Assembly: GCA_021904315.1 (NCBI GenBank) | Contig: CM038912.1 | Coordinates: 10,565,061 to 10,629,060, forward strand | From: Sphagnum magellanicum | Taxonomy: Eukaryota; Streptophyta; Sphagnopsida; Sphagnales; Sphagnaceae | Direction of reading: 5' to 3' | Length of the DNA stretch: 64,000 bases | In this document: one piece after another, positions 62,301-64,000 of the stretch | Numbering within the stretch: position 1 is the stretch's first letter | Layout of the letters: each line of letters opens with the position of its first letter | Notes under the pieces: generated by a model | The model's database searches: none | What the model was told of the DNA's origin: nothing | The model's input: only the letters and a program-made list of their open reading frames with translations | Program-made: the position numbers and the translations under genes

Positions 62301-64000
62301 ATTTTGTGATGTTTTAATCAAACGACTAGTCCATATCTTTTGACTTCAAAAGTCCATTACTACTAACAAATGAATTTTTTATCAATAAATAACCACCCAT
62401 AATTTTCTTCATAATGAACTTGTTAGTGTACATCCAATTTCAATTAGTAAATCTAAAGATATTTTAATCACCATATGCATTAGATTAAAGACCACCCAAG
62501 GAAAAAACATTGTTTCGTCACAAAAGTGAACCACTATAACTTGTATCTACGCCATTGTCAACCCTGCACATAACACCCTTGCAAAGATTTATGATGTATT
62601 TAGAGGGCACATTAGAGCATGTAATTTTTCTTTTGTGCCACACATGCCACACATGATCTAATTTGCATAGTGTTTTTTAAATGTATTTTATGTTTTTGTA
62701 AAGTTTTTGCTTTTTCCAGTTCTTTTTAAGCCAAACCATCTTTATGGATTTAGCCATGCCTCCCATTAAAATAAACATGCCAGTGATTAAACATTTAATG
62801 TGTCAATTAATTCTAAATCATTCAATCTATTTTTTTTAAAAATGGTATTTAAAGAAAAATTGTAAAGGAATAGAAGGTGCACCTAATGCCTTTTAAATCC
62901 TTCAAATTGAATAAAAAATGAGCAAGTTATGCCACTCTAAAAATCTATTGAAAAAAAACGAGAAAAAAAAACTTCAAACACATGACAACCCATGAAAGTT
63001 TACTTGTTTTCCCAAAAACCAAAAAATGATATGTATTTTGTCCTCATCACTAAAATAAATGAAAATGTGAATAACCACTATCTTCAAAATGATTGTTCAA
63101 TTTTGAACATGTGGTCACAATCTTCACAAAATCTAAGGTTAAAAAATTAATGATAATGGGTTTAGAAGGTACCTTTCCCCAAACTTGTTGCAAGTATGTG
63201 AGCACGGTGATGGCATGAGATATTTTACACATTCGTTTTGAGGAAAATGCACATGTCATTAACAAGGTTTGTCATTAGAAAAAGTGCATTTGTCACCATG
63301 AAAAGGAAATCACATCACTAAATAAGTTCATTACAAACTTAACATCTCATGACTTACTAATGGAAATCATGCAAAATTTATTCATTCATAATTCATACAT
63401 TTCACACATTAATATCATGCATTGGAAATATATTTGACACACAATTTTAAAGGAAGATGTGAAACTCATATGACATTCATTCATTCATAGGTTCGTATTT
63501 CATCTATTAACACATTTATTCATGTGTGAATAAATGAATGTGCTTTCAATGCATGATATTCGCGTGTAAAATGTATGAATGAATGAAATTTTTATGATTT
63601 TCATTATGAATTCGTCACATGCTAAATTTGTGATGCCCATTATTAAAAAGAATGTGTCATGTCACTAAGGAGTCTTGTCACCAAAAAGAACGCATTGCTA
63701 AGAAGAAACAAACTTGTATCACCTACAAGAAGACGCACTTGAGTTCACATGTCCATTGTTGTAGTTTATTTTGGTCTTCTAGGCACTTTTTTAAAACTCT
63801 AAATTCAAAGCTTCATCATTGATATAACCTATTATAGTTTTTTAAACACGTTATTAAAACTTTAAATTCAAAGTTCTATTGTTGTTATATGTTATTTTCA
63901 TCTTCTCTTCACATTCTTGAAACTTTGAACTTCAAGCTCTATCACTGTAGGTGAAATTTTGGTCTTCTTTTAACATTGTTGAAATTTTGGTTGTGCTTTT
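59321..64000. other. Duplicated intergenic DNA, unit B
   Basis: Follows 48856-54020 without any gene. It lacks the 503-bp segment noted at 49501-50003, and the rest differs by small indels in A/T runs and by scattered substitutions. Confidence 0.7.

Larger units (their letters stand above)
54674..64000 (+). repeat. Segmental duplication, unit B (continues past the window)
   Basis: Direct copy of unit A with a rearranged middle: 54674-58806 equals 38816-42986, 58807-59312 is an inverted copy of 45305-45809, and 59321-64000 equals 48856 to about 54020. It lacks the reductase gene apart from its promoter and first eight codons. A GC-rich C run insertion lies at about 57277-57290. Confidence 0.9.

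Overview
The window looks like nuclear intergenic DNA from a land plant with a large, repeat-rich genome, most likely a gymnosperm. It is very AT-rich and visibly poor in CG outside the one good gene. Decayed transposon fragments, nested insertions, AT microsatellites and tandem repeats fill almost everything else. The composition would fit a genome such as Welwitschia, whose intergenic DNA is known to be AT-rich and eroded, but no species can be named from the sequence. I see no rRNA, tRNA, CRISPR array or bacterial-style operon.

One intact gene was found: a two-exon gene (42963-44149, + strand) for a 334-residue zinc-free medium-chain dehydrogenase/reductase of the enoyl-thioester reductase (MECR/ETR) or quinone oxidoreductase-like type.

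Layout. 1-6 kb: a CACTA-like element with terminal repeats and a 3-bp target duplication (393-3054), a large insertion inside it, and then a decayed coiled-coil coding fossil. 6-20 kb: AT-rich DNA, a decayed transposase-like gene (about 8870-10770, minus strand), a 58-bp near-perfect palindrome and a 162-bp tandem repeat. 19.6-33.1 kb: copies of short CACTA-like elements, a degenerate GGTTTAACCAA array, a 2-kb satellite with fold-back layout (23.35-25.3 kb), and a second inverted copy of the first CACTA-like element. 33-38.8 kb: further dispersed repeats and a GC-richer island with a large imperfect inverted repeat.

From 38816 to the right edge the window is a direct tandem segmental duplication. 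Unit A (38816-54673) carries the whole reductase gene and a decayed reverse-transcriptase-like gene downstream of it. Unit B (54674 to beyond 64000) repeats the same upstream DNA, the promoter region and the first eight codons. It then switches to an inverted 0.5-kb piece of the reverse-transcriptase-like sequence, then rejoins unit A's order at 48856. The second copy is therefore a beheaded promoter-plus-start fragment, while the first is whole. The most distinctive thing here is this duplication and its complex junction; I found no new multi-gene system.
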